From Microbacterium sp. LWH11-1.2 (GTDB lineage: Bacteria; Actinomycetota; Actinomycetes; Actinomycetales; Microbacteriaceae), in the NCBI RefSeq assembly GCF_038397745.1, contig NZ_CP151636.1, positions 1,550,001 through 1,614,000 on the forward strand: a stretch of DNA of 64,000 nt, in the 5' to 3' direction. Below the pieces are notes generated by a model. That model did no database searches. It had not been told where the DNA came from and was given only the letters and a program-made list of their open reading frames with translations. Every line of letters begins with the position of its first letter. Positions within the stretch are counted from its first letter, which is position 1. The position numbers and the translations under genes were made by a program. Positions 24,658-33,416 of this stretch are shown piece after piece.

Positions 24658-25125
24658 ATGGCAGGCCCTACGCCCATCCGTCCCTATCTCTGGTTCCACG
24701 ACTCCGCTCAGGAGGCGATGGAGTACTACGTCTCCGTGTTCCCGAACTCGTCGATCGACCAGGTGACGCTCTACCCGGATGAGAACCTCAGCGAGCACTT
24801 CGAGGGCATGGGCGGCAAGGTCATCAACGGCGAGTTCACGCTGAACGGCACGCGGTTCGGCTGCATCGACGGGGGACCGGCGTTCACGTTCAACGAGGCC
24901 GTGTCTTTCGTGATCGAGTGCGCCGACCAGGCCGAGATCGACCACTACTGGCAGGCGCTCTCCGCGGTTCCGGAGGCGGAGGCGTGCGGGTGGTGCAAGG
25001 ACCGGTTCGGCGTCAGCTGGCAGGTGGTCCCCGCCGGCCTCGATCTGCTGCAGCAGCGCCCGGAGCAGATCCAGGCGCTCATGCACATGAAGAAGATCGT
25101 GATCGCGGAGCTCGAGATCGCCTGA
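24658..25125 (+). CDS. VOC-family protein (PhnB / 3-dmu-9 3-mt type)
   Basis: 155 residues of the vicinal-oxygen-chelate fold: PYLWFHDSAQEAMEYYVSVF at the start, GEFTLNGTRFGCIDGGP, and the C-terminal CGWCKDRFGVSWQVVP, the usual 3-demethylubiquinone/PhnB-like signature. Many such proteins have no known reaction. ATG at 24658 follows GAGGAGG; the in-frame GTG at 24637 lies too close to the -10-like TAGCGT to be transcribed as a start. Confidence 0.82.
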   Translation: MAGPTPIRPYLWFHDSAQEAMEYYVSVFPNSSIDQVTLYPDENLSEHFEGMGGKVINGEFTLNGTRFGCIDGGPAFTFNEAVSFVIECADQAEIDHYWQALSAVPEAEACGWCKDRFGVSWQVVPAGLDLLQQRPEQIQALMHMKKIVIAELEIA

Positions 25126-25155
25126 TCGAGACGCGGCGCCCAGGCGTGAGGTCGC

Positions 25156-25443
25156 TCAGCTGCGATCGATGCCGAAGAGGTGCCGATAGATCGCGTTGAC
25201 GTCGCGATCAAGGTGATCGATTCGGCCATGCACGGCCTTGACCTCCGAGCGCACGCCGTCGAATCCGCTCCGGAACTCCGTGCGCACGGAGGTGAACTCG
25301 CTCCGGAACTCCGTGCGCAACCCGTCGAATCCGTTCTGCATCATTCGCAGGAAGATCGTCGAGATCAGTGTGATCGTCCCGAACATCCCTGCGGCGAAGA
25401 CGCCGATCAGTGTCCAGATCTGTGGTTCGTTCATCCCCAGCAT
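25156..25443 (-). CDS. small membrane protein with hendecad coiled coil
   Basis: 95 residues: a membrane helix (WTLIGVFAAGMFGTITLIST) followed by 11-residue units such as RSEFTSVRTEF, RSGFDGVRSEV and KAVHGRIDHLD. It repeats the design of the protein at 3440-3796 without sequence identity. CACACT ends 6 nt before the ATG at 25443, which favours this start; a nearer ATG at 25434 is preceded by a run of G that could act as a ribosome site. Unknown function; a membrane-anchored oligomeric scaffold is a guess. Confidence 0.68.
   Translation of the reverse strand: MLGMNEPQIWTLIGVFAAGMFGTITLISTIFLRMMQNGFDGLRTEFRSEFTSVRTEFRSGFDGVRSEVKAVHGRIDHLDRDVNAIYRHLFGIDRS
25249..25314 (-). repeat. 33-bp tandem repeat inside the second coiled-coil gene
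   Basis: Units 25249-25281 and 25282-25314 share GCGCAC at one end and the run CGCTCCGGAACTCCGT at the other; a degenerate third unit begins at 25315. Each encodes one 11-residue coiled-coil period. Confidence 0.7.
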
Positions 25444-25550
25444 CCCCCCAGTGTGACTTGCTCTCATCGAGGATTCCACGCATCGGAACGTTGTATATCG
25501 CTGACCCCGCAGACTCTTAAGAACTCGTCCTTCTCTGGTGCTGTGGAGGA

Positions 25551-26873
25551 CTAGACGGCGGCAGCGAGCCAGCGTCCTGACCGCACGCGCCAGCCCAGCG
25601 TCGCCAGACGTGCCAGCAGATAGACGCCGAAGAACGCGAGCGCGAGCCAGACGAGGCCGGTACTGCCGTCGACGCCGACCGCGGCGATGATCCACAGCAC
25701 GGGTAGGAACGGCACGAGGTTCAGGGCACCGGCGATCGCGAGGTACCGCGCGTCGTTCGCCCCCATCAGCACCCCGTCGAGCACGAACACGATGCCGGCG
25801 ACGGGTTGCGCGGCGGCCAGCAGGATCAGCGCCGGCTGCACGAGCGCCGCGATCTCCGGGTCGCCGGTGAAGACGAGGCCGAGCACCCCCGAGCTCGCGG
25901 CGATCAGCGCACCGACCGCGAGACCGAACCACGCACCCCAGGCCACGGTGCGGCCGAGCACTCGGTGCACCTGCTTCTCGTCGCCGGCTCCGAGCTCCTT
26001 GCCGATCAGGGCCTGCGCGGCGATCGCCAGCGCATCGAGCGCGAAGGCCGCGGCGGAGAAGATGGTGAAGACGATCTGCCAGCCGGCGAGCTCCTCGGTC
26101 CCGATGCCCGTGGCGACGGCGACCGTCACGAGGAGGGCGACGCGCAGGCTCACGGTGCGCAGGAACAGCCAGCCGCCGGAGGCGGCGGTGCTGCGCATGC
26201 CCGCCCGCTGTGCACGGAGCGAAGCGCTGTGCCGGGTGGCGAGCCGGCGCACGACCAGCACGTACGCGGCGACCATGCCCCACTGCGCGGCGACGGTGCC
26301 CGCGGCGGATCCGGCGATGCCCCACCCGAGCCCGTAGATGAAGAGCCAGTTGAGCAGCGCGTTGGCGCCGAATCCGAGGCCGGCGATCCACAGCGGCGTC
26401 ACCGTGTCCTGCATCCCGCGCAGCAGGCCGGTCGCGGCGAACACGATCAGCATCGCCGGCAGCCCCCACATCGAGATGACGAGGTAGGCGTTCGCCTGTT
26501 CGGCGACGGCTTCCCCCGCACCGAACAGCGAGACGAGCCACGGCGATGCGACGGTGCCGACGACAGCGAGCGCCGCGCCCAGCGCGAGAGCCAGCCACAT
26601 CCCGTTCACTCCCACGGTCACGGCTTCGCCGGGTCGGCCGGCGCCGAAGCGACGAGCGACCGCCGGGGTGGTCGAGTACGCAAGGAAGACCATCAGGCCG
26701 ACGATCGTCTGCAGCACGGCCCCGGCGATGCCGAGCCCGGCGAGCGGCGTGGTGCCCAGATGCCCGACCAGGGCCGCGTCGACGATGAGGAAGGCGGGCT
26801 CCGCGATCAGAGCGCCCAGCGCGGGAACGGCGAGCCGCAGGATCTCTCGATTGAGGGAGCGGCGCGCGGTCAT
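25551..26873 (-). CDS. MATE-family efflux transporter (DinF-like)
   Basis: 440 residues in two homologous halves with twelve membrane segments. The start NREILRLAVPALGALIAEPA, then FLIVDAALVGHLG, and the TGLLRGMQDTVTPLWIA block fit the DinF branch of the MATE superfamily, which exports organic cations or drugs using Na+ or H+. TAAGCT ends 6 nt before the ATG (leaderless). It is divergent from the DUF1992 gene with 49 bp between. Confidence 0.9.
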   Translation of the reverse strand: MTARRSLNREILRLAVPALGALIAEPAFLIVDAALVGHLGTTPLAGLGIAGAVLQTIVGLMVFLAYSTTPAVARRFGAGRPGEAVTVGVNGMWLALALGAALAVVGTVASPWLVSLFGAGEAVAEQANAYLVISMWGLPAMLIVFAATGLLRGMQDTVTPLWIAGLGFGANALLNWLFIYGLGWGIAGSAAGTVAAQWGMVAAYVLVVRRLATRHSASLRAQRAGMRSTAASGGWLFLRTVSLRVALLVTVAVATGIGTEELAGWQIVFTIFSAAAFALDALAIAAQALIGKELGAGDEKQVHRVLGRTVAWGAWFGLAVGALIAASSGVLGLVFTGDPEIAALVQPALILLAAAQPVAGIVFVLDGVLMGANDARYLAIAGALNLVPFLPVLWIIAAVGVDGSTGLVWLALAFFGVYLLARLATLGWRVRSGRWLAAAV

Positions 26874-26922
26874 CTTCCGAGCTTAGGGTGGGGAGGGAAC
26901 TCGGATGCTGCGGAGGTGCATC

Positions 26923-27471
26923 ATGACGGATCCACGGGAGAGCGCTGCGCGATATCGGGCGCGGCAGCAGCAGGGCTCGACAGGCGACGACGAGGAGGGC
27001 ATCGCCCCGGGCGTCGCGGCCGCCGTCGATCGGGCGGCCTTCATCGAGACAGCGATCCAGGTGGCGATCCGGCGTGGCGAGTTCGACGACCTGCCCGGTG
27101 CGGGCAAGCCGCTGGAGGGTCTGGGCACGCACCACGATCCGGACTGGTGGATCCGCCGCAAGATCGAGACCGAGAACCTCACCGGGCTCGGCCCGCCCGC
27201 CATCCTGCTGCGCAACGAGGACCGCGAGCTCGACGATCAGCTCGACCTCCTCGGACGGGAGTCCGACGTGCGCGATGTGCTGGCCGACTTCAACCGGCGC
27301 GTGATCGAGGCGCGTCGTCAGCTCCAGGGCGGGCCCCCGGTGGTCACCGCGACCAGGGACGTCGAGGCCTCCGTGGCAGCCTGGCGCGAGCGCCGTGCGG
27401 CCCGGCCCGCGGCATCCGCTCCCGAGCCGGAGCGTCGCCGCCGTCGCTGGGGGATCCGCAAGACCGAATGA
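26923..27471 (+). CDS. DUF1992 (DnaJ-homologue C28-type) protein
   Basis: 182 residues. The DUF1992 core is AAFIETAIQVAIRRGEFDDL, then PGAGKPLEG, and DPDWWIRRKIETENL, with a basic, Pro/Ala-rich C-terminus. Members are cytosolic and of unknown function; some are adjacent to J-domain proteins in eukaryotes. ATG at 26923 is preceded by GGAGG, preferred over the upstream in-frame start at 26905. Confidence 0.82.
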   Translation: MTDPRESAARYRARQQQGSTGDDEEGIAPGVAAAVDRAAFIETAIQVAIRRGEFDDLPGAGKPLEGLGTHHDPDWWIRRKIETENLTGLGPPAILLRNEDRELDDQLDLLGRESDVRDVLADFNRRVIEARRQLQGGPPVVTATRDVEASVAAWRERRAARPAASAPEPERRRRRWGIRKTE

Positions 27472-27496
27472 CGGAGGCGCGTCATAGGCTGTTCGC

Positions 27497-29461
27497 ATGA
27501 CTGACGTTCTTCCCGTGGGCCTCGCCCTTGATGAGTTCAGCTCCGACATCCGCCCGCAGGACGACCTGTACCGCCACGTGAACGGCGCCTGGCTCGCTCG
27601 CACCGAGATCCCGGGCGACAAGGCGCGCTGGGGCTCGTTCCACCTGCTCGCGGAGCAGGCCGAGAAAGACGTCAGGACGATCATCGAGGAGTCGCAGGAT
27701 GCCGAGGACAGCACCCTCGCCCGCAAGATCGGCGACCTGTTCGCGAGCTTCATGGACACCGCGCGCATCGAAGCGGCCGGCACCGCTCCGCTCGCCGACA
27801 CCCTGGCCGAGATCGACGCGATCGACAGCATCCCGTCGTTCCTGCGCACGGTCGGCGCCTATGACCGCGACGGCCGCGCGCACCTGATCGGGTTCTACGT
27901 CGACGGCGACCCGGGCGACCCGGAGCGCTACGTGCCGGTCATCGTGCAGTCGGGGCTCTCGCTGCCCGACGAGAGCTACTTCCGGCTCGACACGTTCGAG
28001 GAGACGAGGGCCAAGTACCGCGCGCACCTCGAGCGTCTGCTCGCGCTCGCCGGAATCGCGGATGCCGCCGCCCAGGCCGACCGGGCGATCACGCTCGAGA
28101 CCGAGCTGGCCGGCCACCACTGGGACAACGTGAAGAGCCGCGACGCGGTCGCGACCTACAACCTGAGGAACTGGACCGAGATCCAGGAGCTCGCCGGCGT
28201 GGACCTCGCCCCCTGGCGCGAAGCGGTCGCCCCGTCGAACCCGCGTGCTTTCGACGAGGCCGTCGTCTCGCAGCCGAGCTTCCTCGAGGGCCTCGGCGCG
28301 CTTCTCACCGCCGAGCGCCTCGACGACTGGAAGGCCTGGCTGCGCGCGCAGGTCGTGCACGCGGCGGCGCCGTACCTGACCGACGACTTCGTGCAGGAGA
28401 ACTTCTCGTTCTACGGGACCGAGCTCACCGGCGTCCCGACGATCCGCGAGCGCTGGAAGCGCGGTGTGTCGGTGACCGAGGGCGCGCTGAGCGAGGCGAT
28501 CGGCAAGGTCTACGTCGAGCGCCACTACCCGCCGACGGCGAAGGCGGCGATGGACGAGCTCGTCGCGAACCTCATCGAGGCGTACCGCCGGAGCATCACG
28601 GACCTCGAGTGGATGACGGCCGAGACGCGCGAGCGCGCGCTGGCCAAGCTCGACTCCTTCACCCCCAAGATCGGCCACCCGACCGTGTGGCGCGATTACT
28701 CGAGCCTCACGATCGACCGGGCCGACCTGTTCGGCAACATCCGCCGTGCCGCGATCGTCGAGCACGACCGCCACGTCGACAAGGTCGGCAAGCCGATCGA
28801 CCGCGACGAGTGGCACATGCCGCCGCAGATGGTGAACGCCTACTACAACCCGTCGATGAACGAGATCGTGTTCCCCGCGGCGATCCTGCAGTACCCGTTC
28901 TTCGACGCCGCACGAGACGCCGCCGCGAACTACGGCGGCATCGGCGCGGTCATCGGCCACGAGATCGGCCACGGATTCGACGATCAGGGCAGCCGCTACG
29001 ACGGAGACGGCCGGCTCCAGGACTGGTGGACCGACGCCGATCGCGCCGCCTTCGAGGAGCGCACCAAGGCACTCATCGCGCAGTACGACGAGCTCGTCCC
29101 CGAAGGGCTGGACGCGGAGCATCACGTCAACGGCGCCCTGACGATCGGCGAGAACATCGGCGACCTCGGCGGCCTGGGCATCGCGCTGAAGGCCTACGAG
29201 CTGTCGCTCGCCGGCGCCGCGGATCCTGTCATCGACGGCTACACGGGAGTCCAGCGCCTGCTGCTCTCGTGGGCCCAGGTCTGGCAGCAGAAGAGCCGCG
29301 ACGCCGAGACCCTGCGGCTCCTCACGATCGACCCGCACTCGCCGAACGAGTTCCGCTGCAACCAGATCGTGCGCAACATCGACGCCTTCTACGCCGCGTT
29401 CGACGTGAGCGAGGACGATGCGCTGTGGCTGCCGCAGGAGTCCCGGGTGACCATCTGGTGA
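27497..29461 (+). CDS. M13-family zinc metallopeptidase (PepO-like)
   Basis: 654 residues with no signal peptide, so a cytosolic neprilysin-like oligopeptidase. Zinc site: HEIGHGFDDQG (two His ligands and catalytic Glu) and the third ligand in GENIGDLGGLGIA. The N-terminal DDLYRHVNGAWL and the C-terminal HSPNEFRCNQIVRNIDAFYAAF are also family blocks. TAGGCT ends 6 nt before the ATG. It would degrade short peptides, perhaps including those imported by the POT and Dpp-type transporters in this window (inference). Confidence 0.94.
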   Translation: MTDVLPVGLALDEFSSDIRPQDDLYRHVNGAWLARTEIPGDKARWGSFHLLAEQAEKDVRTIIEESQDAEDSTLARKIGDLFASFMDTARIEAAGTAPLADTLAEIDAIDSIPSFLRTVGAYDRDGRAHLIGFYVDGDPGDPERYVPVIVQSGLSLPDESYFRLDTFEETRAKYRAHLERLLALAGIADAAAQADRAITLETELAGHHWDNVKSRDAVATYNLRNWTEIQELAGVDLAPWREAVAPSNPRAFDEAVVSQPSFLEGLGALLTAERLDDWKAWLRAQVVHAAAPYLTDDFVQENFSFYGTELTGVPTIRERWKRGVSVTEGALSEAIGKVYVERHYPPTAKAAMDELVANLIEAYRRSITDLEWMTAETRERALAKLDSFTPKIGHPTVWRDYSSLTIDRADLFGNIRRAAIVEHDRHVDKVGKPIDRDEWHMPPQMVNAYYNPSMNEIVFPAAILQYPFFDAARDAAANYGGIGAVIGHEIGHGFDDQGSRYDGDGRLQDWWTDADRAAFEERTKALIAQYDELVPEGLDAEHHVNGALTIGENIGDLGGLGIALKAYELSLAGAADPVIDGYTGVQRLLLSWAQVWQQKSRDAETLRLLTIDPHSPNEFRCNQIVRNIDAFYAAFDVSEDDALWLPQESRVTIW

Positions 29462-29574
29462 CCGATCACCGCACTCTGTGACGATCTCCCCGGCGGCGGG
29501 GTTACGATATCCCTGCCGCTGGGGAGCGCATCCTCTCGGTATCCCGCAATCCCCATCCCCCCTAAGGATCACGC

Positions 29575-30516
29575 GTGGGCGCTCCCGAGCCTTTCGAAGG
29601 GTTCCGCAACTCGCAGGCCCCGGCCTCTGCCGGCGGACGCCGGTCGCAGCGCGCCAGCAGGCGCCTCCCGCGACGAGCCGCCGTCGGACGCCGGTCGTTC
29701 ACCTCGACCCTGCGGTCGCTGGAGGAGCTGGCGGACGCCGGTGCGCAGGTCTCCGTGCACGTCGTCGACCTCGACAGCCACGTGCACGTGCTCTCGGGCG
29801 ATGACCACGTCACGATGCCGGTCGCGGGGCTCGGCGTCGTGCCGCTGCTGATCGAGGTGGCGGCGGGTTTCGAGAACGGCACGCTGGATCCCCTGGAGAT
29901 CGTCGACCGCACGGTCGTGGAGGCGGTGGAGACCTCGGGGCTGTGGCGGAACCTGCATGCCCCCGCGCTGCCGCTCGAAGATCTCGCGGTGCTGGCTGCC
30001 ACCGCCGGTGACCCGATCGCGGTGAACGCTCTGCTGCAGCGGGTCGGGCACGATCGAGTGCGCGAGCGCATCGAGTCGCTCGGGCTGCGTCGCACAGCAC
30101 TGCTCGACCGCTTCCGCGACCAGCGCGGTCCCGACGACGCACCGCAGGTCGCGGTGGGATCGGCCCGCGAGCTCGCCGGCCTCTTCTCGGCGCTCGTGAA
30201 CTCGCAGGTCGTCGACGCCGCGGTCAGCGCCCAGGTGTCGGAGTGGCTCAGCCTCAATCAGGATCTGAGCCTGGTGGCGGCATCCACGGGTCTCGATCCG
30301 TTCTCGCACGATCACGACGCCCACGGGCTGCTCTTCATCAACAAGACGGGCCGCGATCGCGGCGTGCGTGCCGAGGCCGGCGTGCTCGCCGGGCCCCGCG
30401 CCGGCATCGCCTACTCGCTCATCGTCTGCTTCGACGACCTCTCGATCACCCACCGTCTGCGCGCGCACGACGCGTTCCGCGTGCTCGGTGTCGAGCTCAT
30501 GGAGTACACGCACTGA
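29575..30516 (+). CDS. class A beta-lactamase-fold protein lacking the catalytic residues
   Basis: 313 residues. The C-terminal two thirds follow the class A serine beta-lactamase pattern, including INKTGRDRGVRAEAGVL with the KTG triad (257-259). The nucleophile motif is gone: where active enzymes read MPxASxxK this protein reads MPVAGLGVVP (81-90), so Ser is Gly85 and Lys is Val88. The SDN motif is GDP at 145-147. There is no signal peptide; the N-terminus is basic. It is therefore a predicted pseudoenzyme, intact and in frame, perhaps a binding or regulatory protein. GTG start is supported by AAGGA upstream. Confidence 0.75.
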   Translation: MGAPEPFEGFRNSQAPASAGGRRSQRASRRLPRRAAVGRRSFTSTLRSLEELADAGAQVSVHVVDLDSHVHVLSGDDHVTMPVAGLGVVPLLIEVAAGFENGTLDPLEIVDRTVVEAVETSGLWRNLHAPALPLEDLAVLAATAGDPIAVNALLQRVGHDRVRERIESLGLRRTALLDRFRDQRGPDDAPQVAVGSARELAGLFSALVNSQVVDAAVSAQVSEWLSLNQDLSLVAASTGLDPFSHDHDAHGLLFINKTGRDRGVRAEAGVLAGPRAGIAYSLIVCFDDLSITHRLRAHDAFRVLGVELMEYTH

Positions 30517-30540
30517 GCGCCGTCGCTCTCGGCCGAAGCG

Positions 30541-31980
30541 TCAGCCCGGCAGCGACGGATGCTGCTCGGCGCTGCGCTGGCGGGGGATGAACAGCGACAG
30601 CACGACGGCGACGATGCCCGCGGCGATCGCCAGCCAGAAGCACACGTCGAACGCGGCGCGCGTCGGCATCGCCACGCCGCCGGCGTCGGTGCTCATCGCC
30701 GCGAGGATCCCGCCCATGACGGCGGAGGCGCTGGACGTGCCGACCGAGCGGAACAGGGCGTTCAGGCCGTTGGATGCTCCGGTCTCGTTCGCCGGGACGG
30801 AGCGCATGATGATCATCGGCATGGCCGCGAAGGTGAAACCGATGCCCACGCCGATGAGGATGTTCGCGGCGAGGATGTGCCACACCTCGCTCGACCACAG
30901 CAGCACGAACAGATAGGCGAGCACGATCGCGGCAGCGCCGATGGTGAAGAGCGGGCGTGGGCCGACGGTGCGCTCGAGCCGTCCGGACAGCGGTGAGATG
31001 ACCATCATCACCAGTCCGGCCGGCATGACGACGAGCGCGGCGCCGACCATGTCGAGGCCGAACCCCGAGCTCGCGACGGGCATCTCGAGCAGCTGCGGGA
31101 ACGTGATGTTGGATCCGAACAGGGCGAAGCCCATGCCGATCGCGGCGATGTTCGTGAAGAGCACGGCGGGACGCGCGGCGACGCGCAGGTCGAGCAGCGG
31201 GTCTTTCGTGCGCAGCTGGTACCAGCCCCAGACGAGCAGCACGATGACGCCGCCGATGATGCTCGTGAGCGTGAGGGGCGCCGTCCAGCCCCACTCCGCA
31301 CCTCGGGACACGAAGAGCAGGATGCCGGTGAGCCCGATCGCGAGCCCGATCGCGCCGATCACGTCGAGGCGGCCGGGGGAGCGCAGGACGTCTTCCGGCA
31401 CGACCAGCAGCACGAGCGCGAGGCCGACGGCTCCGAGCGCGGCGGCGAGCCAGAAGAGCATGTGCCAGTCGGCGTGCTCGGCGAGAAGAGCGGCGACCGG
31501 GAGTCCGATCGCTCCGCCCACGCCCATGGTGGCGCTCATCAGGGCGACAGCGGTTCCCAGGCGCTCGGGTGGCAGGACGTCGCGCATGATCGCGATGCCG
31601 AGCGGGACGACACCCGTGACGGCACCCTGCAGGGCGCGGCCGATGATGACGCCCACGATCGATCCGGAGAGTGCGGCGATGAGGGAACCGGCGACGAGGA
31701 GCGCCAGCAACACGATCACGACGCGGCGCTTGCCGTACATGTCGCCCAGGCGTCCGGAGATCGGGGTGGCGACGGCGGCCACGAGCAGTGTGATCGTGAC
31801 GACCCAGGTGGTGTCCTCGCGTGAGGCGTTCAGGAGCTGCGGGAGCTCCGCCTGCAGCGGCACCACCAGCGTGAACATGAACGACGAGCACAGCCCCGCG
31901 AAGGCGAGGACCGCGACGATCGCCCATTTCGGCGGGGTTCTCGAGAGACGTCTCCTGGCCTTGTCCTCGTTCGCACCCAC
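30541..31980 (-). CDS. MFS drug exporter, DHA2/EmrB-like
   Basis: 479 residues, about fourteen membrane segments. Motif A appears as GRLGDMYGKRRVVI; motif C-like glycine spacing is in SATMGVGGAIGLPVAALL. This plan is typical of QacA/EmrB-type proton-driven drug exporters. TAGCCT ends 6 nt before the GTG start, so translation is leaderless. It converges on the pseudo-beta-lactamase gene with a 24-bp gap. Substrate unknown. Confidence 0.85.
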   Translation of the reverse strand: MGANEDKARRRLSRTPPKWAIVAVLAFAGLCSSFMFTLVVPLQAELPQLLNASREDTTWVVTITLLVAAVATPISGRLGDMYGKRRVVIVLLALLVAGSLIAALSGSIVGVIIGRALQGAVTGVVPLGIAIMRDVLPPERLGTAVALMSATMGVGGAIGLPVAALLAEHADWHMLFWLAAALGAVGLALVLLVVPEDVLRSPGRLDVIGAIGLAIGLTGILLFVSRGAEWGWTAPLTLTSIIGGVIVLLVWGWYQLRTKDPLLDLRVAARPAVLFTNIAAIGMGFALFGSNITFPQLLEMPVASSGFGLDMVGAALVVMPAGLVMMVISPLSGRLERTVGPRPLFTIGAAAIVLAYLFVLLWSSEVWHILAANILIGVGIGFTFAAMPMIIMRSVPANETGASNGLNALFRSVGTSSASAVMGGILAAMSTDAGGVAMPTRAAFDVCFWLAIAAGIVAVVLSLFIPRQRSAEQHPSLPG

Positions 31981-32042
31981 CGACCAAGGCTATCGGCGCT
32001 CCCGACACCCGAGGGTCGAACGGCTCTGACTAACATGTGGAC

Positions 32043-33368
32043 ATGGTCACGAGCAGCGTCGCTCCGGACGATCCGGCCGCCAGTCGCGGCATCTCCCGGC
32101 GCACCCAGTCCGACATCTACCGCGCCGGCATCAGCGGGACGAAGCCCGCGGTGCCGATCGACTCCGCGGGGCTGAAGGCGGCGGCGCGCAAGGCGCTGAG
32201 CGCCGAGGCGTTCGCCTACATCGCCGGAGGTGCGGGCGCCGAGCGAACCGTGGCGGCCAACCGCGCGGCGTTCGGGCGCTGGCAGGTGTGGCCGCGTCCG
32301 CTGCGCGATGTCTCCGTGCGCGACCTCGGCGTCGACTTCCTCGGCACGCGCCGTCCGACTCCGCTGCTGCTCGCTCCGCTCGGGGTGATGGAGATGGCGC
32401 ACGCGGATGCCGACCTCGCGGTGGCCAGAGCCGCGGCATCCGTCGGCGTGCCGTACACGCTCTCGAACCAGGCGTCGTTCCCGATGGAGCAGGTGGCGGA
32501 TGCCGCGCCGCAGGGGTCCCGCCTGTTCCAGCTCTACTGGTCGGCATCGGACGACCTGAACCGCTCGCTGCTCGCCCGCGCCGAGGCGTCCGGCTGCGAG
32601 GCGATCGTCGTCACGCTCGACACTCATCTGCTGGGCTGGCGGACGCGGGATCTCGATCTGGCGTATCTGCCGTTCACTCGGGGCATGGGCATCGCGCAGT
32701 ACATGAGCGATCCGGTCTTCCAGCAGCTCGTGCGCGAACGGGTGAGCGCTCCGAAGACGGATGCCGCGGCCGTGAAGGTCACGCCCCAGGCCGTCCGGGC
32801 GGCACTGACGATCGCGAGGAAGGGCGCGCCTCTCACAGGAGGCGGCTCGCTGCGCGACAACCTGCGCTCACCCCTGCCGAGGGCCGCGGTCGAGACGTTC
32901 CTCGATGTGTTCTCCACCCCGGCGCTGACCTGGGGCGACCTCGCCAAGGCTCGGGAGTGGACGACCCTGCCGATCATCCTCAAGGGGATCGTGCACCCCG
33001 ACGATGCGCAGAGCGCCCTGGACGCCGGGATGGACGGGATCTGGATCTCCAACCACGGCGGCCGCCAGATCGACCAGTCCGTGCCCACGCTCGCCGTGCT
33101 GCCCGAGATCGCCGACCGCGTGGCCGGCCGGGTGCCGATCGTGTTCGACTCCGGCGTGCGCGGAGGAGCGGATGCCGCGATCGCCCTGGCTCTGGGCGCC
33201 ACCGTCGTGGCGCTCGGGCGTCCCTACGCGTACGGTCTCGGCATCGCGGGGGAGGCGGGGGTGCGCGAGGTGATCCGCAACGTGCTCGCCGAGCTCGACA
33301 TCACCGTCGGCCTGGCGGGCCTGACGTCGGTGTCGCAGCTGGATCGGGACGCCCTGCGCGCCGTCTGA
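32043..33368 (+). CDS. FMN-dependent alpha-hydroxy acid oxidase, lactate 2-monooxygenase-like
   Basis: 441 residues. FMN/TIM-barrel features: FAYIAGGAGAE at 57-67, Lys314 in IILKGIVHPDD, catalytic His338 and Arg341 in ISNHGGRQID, and the phosphate site DSGVRGGADA. The long loop region between about 210 and 290 is larger than in glycolate oxidases and resembles Mycobacterium lactate 2-monooxygenase. Likely oxidises L-lactate; another 2-hydroxy acid cannot be excluded. TAACAT ends 6 nt before the ATG at 32043, so the GTG at 32037 is not the start. Confidence 0.85.
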   Translation: MVTSSVAPDDPAASRGISRRTQSDIYRAGISGTKPAVPIDSAGLKAAARKALSAEAFAYIAGGAGAERTVAANRAAFGRWQVWPRPLRDVSVRDLGVDFLGTRRPTPLLLAPLGVMEMAHADADLAVARAAASVGVPYTLSNQASFPMEQVADAAPQGSRLFQLYWSASDDLNRSLLARAEASGCEAIVVTLDTHLLGWRTRDLDLAYLPFTRGMGIAQYMSDPVFQQLVRERVSAPKTDAAAVKVTPQAVRAALTIARKGAPLTGGGSLRDNLRSPLPRAAVETFLDVFSTPALTWGDLAKAREWTTLPIILKGIVHPDDAQSALDAGMDGIWISNHGGRQIDQSVPTLAVLPEIADRVAGRVPIVFDSGVRGGADAAIALALGATVVALGRPYAYGLGIAGEAGVREVIRNVLAELDITVGLAGLTSVSQLDRDALRAV

Positions 33369-33416
33369 TCCGGATGCCGATTCCTCGAACCGGCCGAGGA
33401 GGGGCAGACTGGGTTC

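Noticed and set aside
27482..29572. A 696-codon open frame on the minus strand opposite the M13 peptidase gene
   Set aside because: High-GC codon structure leaves antisense frames open; its translation is low-complexity Arg/Val/Asp/Gly text with no recognisable domain, while the plus strand encodes a full peptidase.
33382..33400. TCCTCG/CGAGGA hairpin after the lactate oxidase gene
   Set aside because: Only 6 bp with a 7-nt loop; could be chance in GC-rich DNA.
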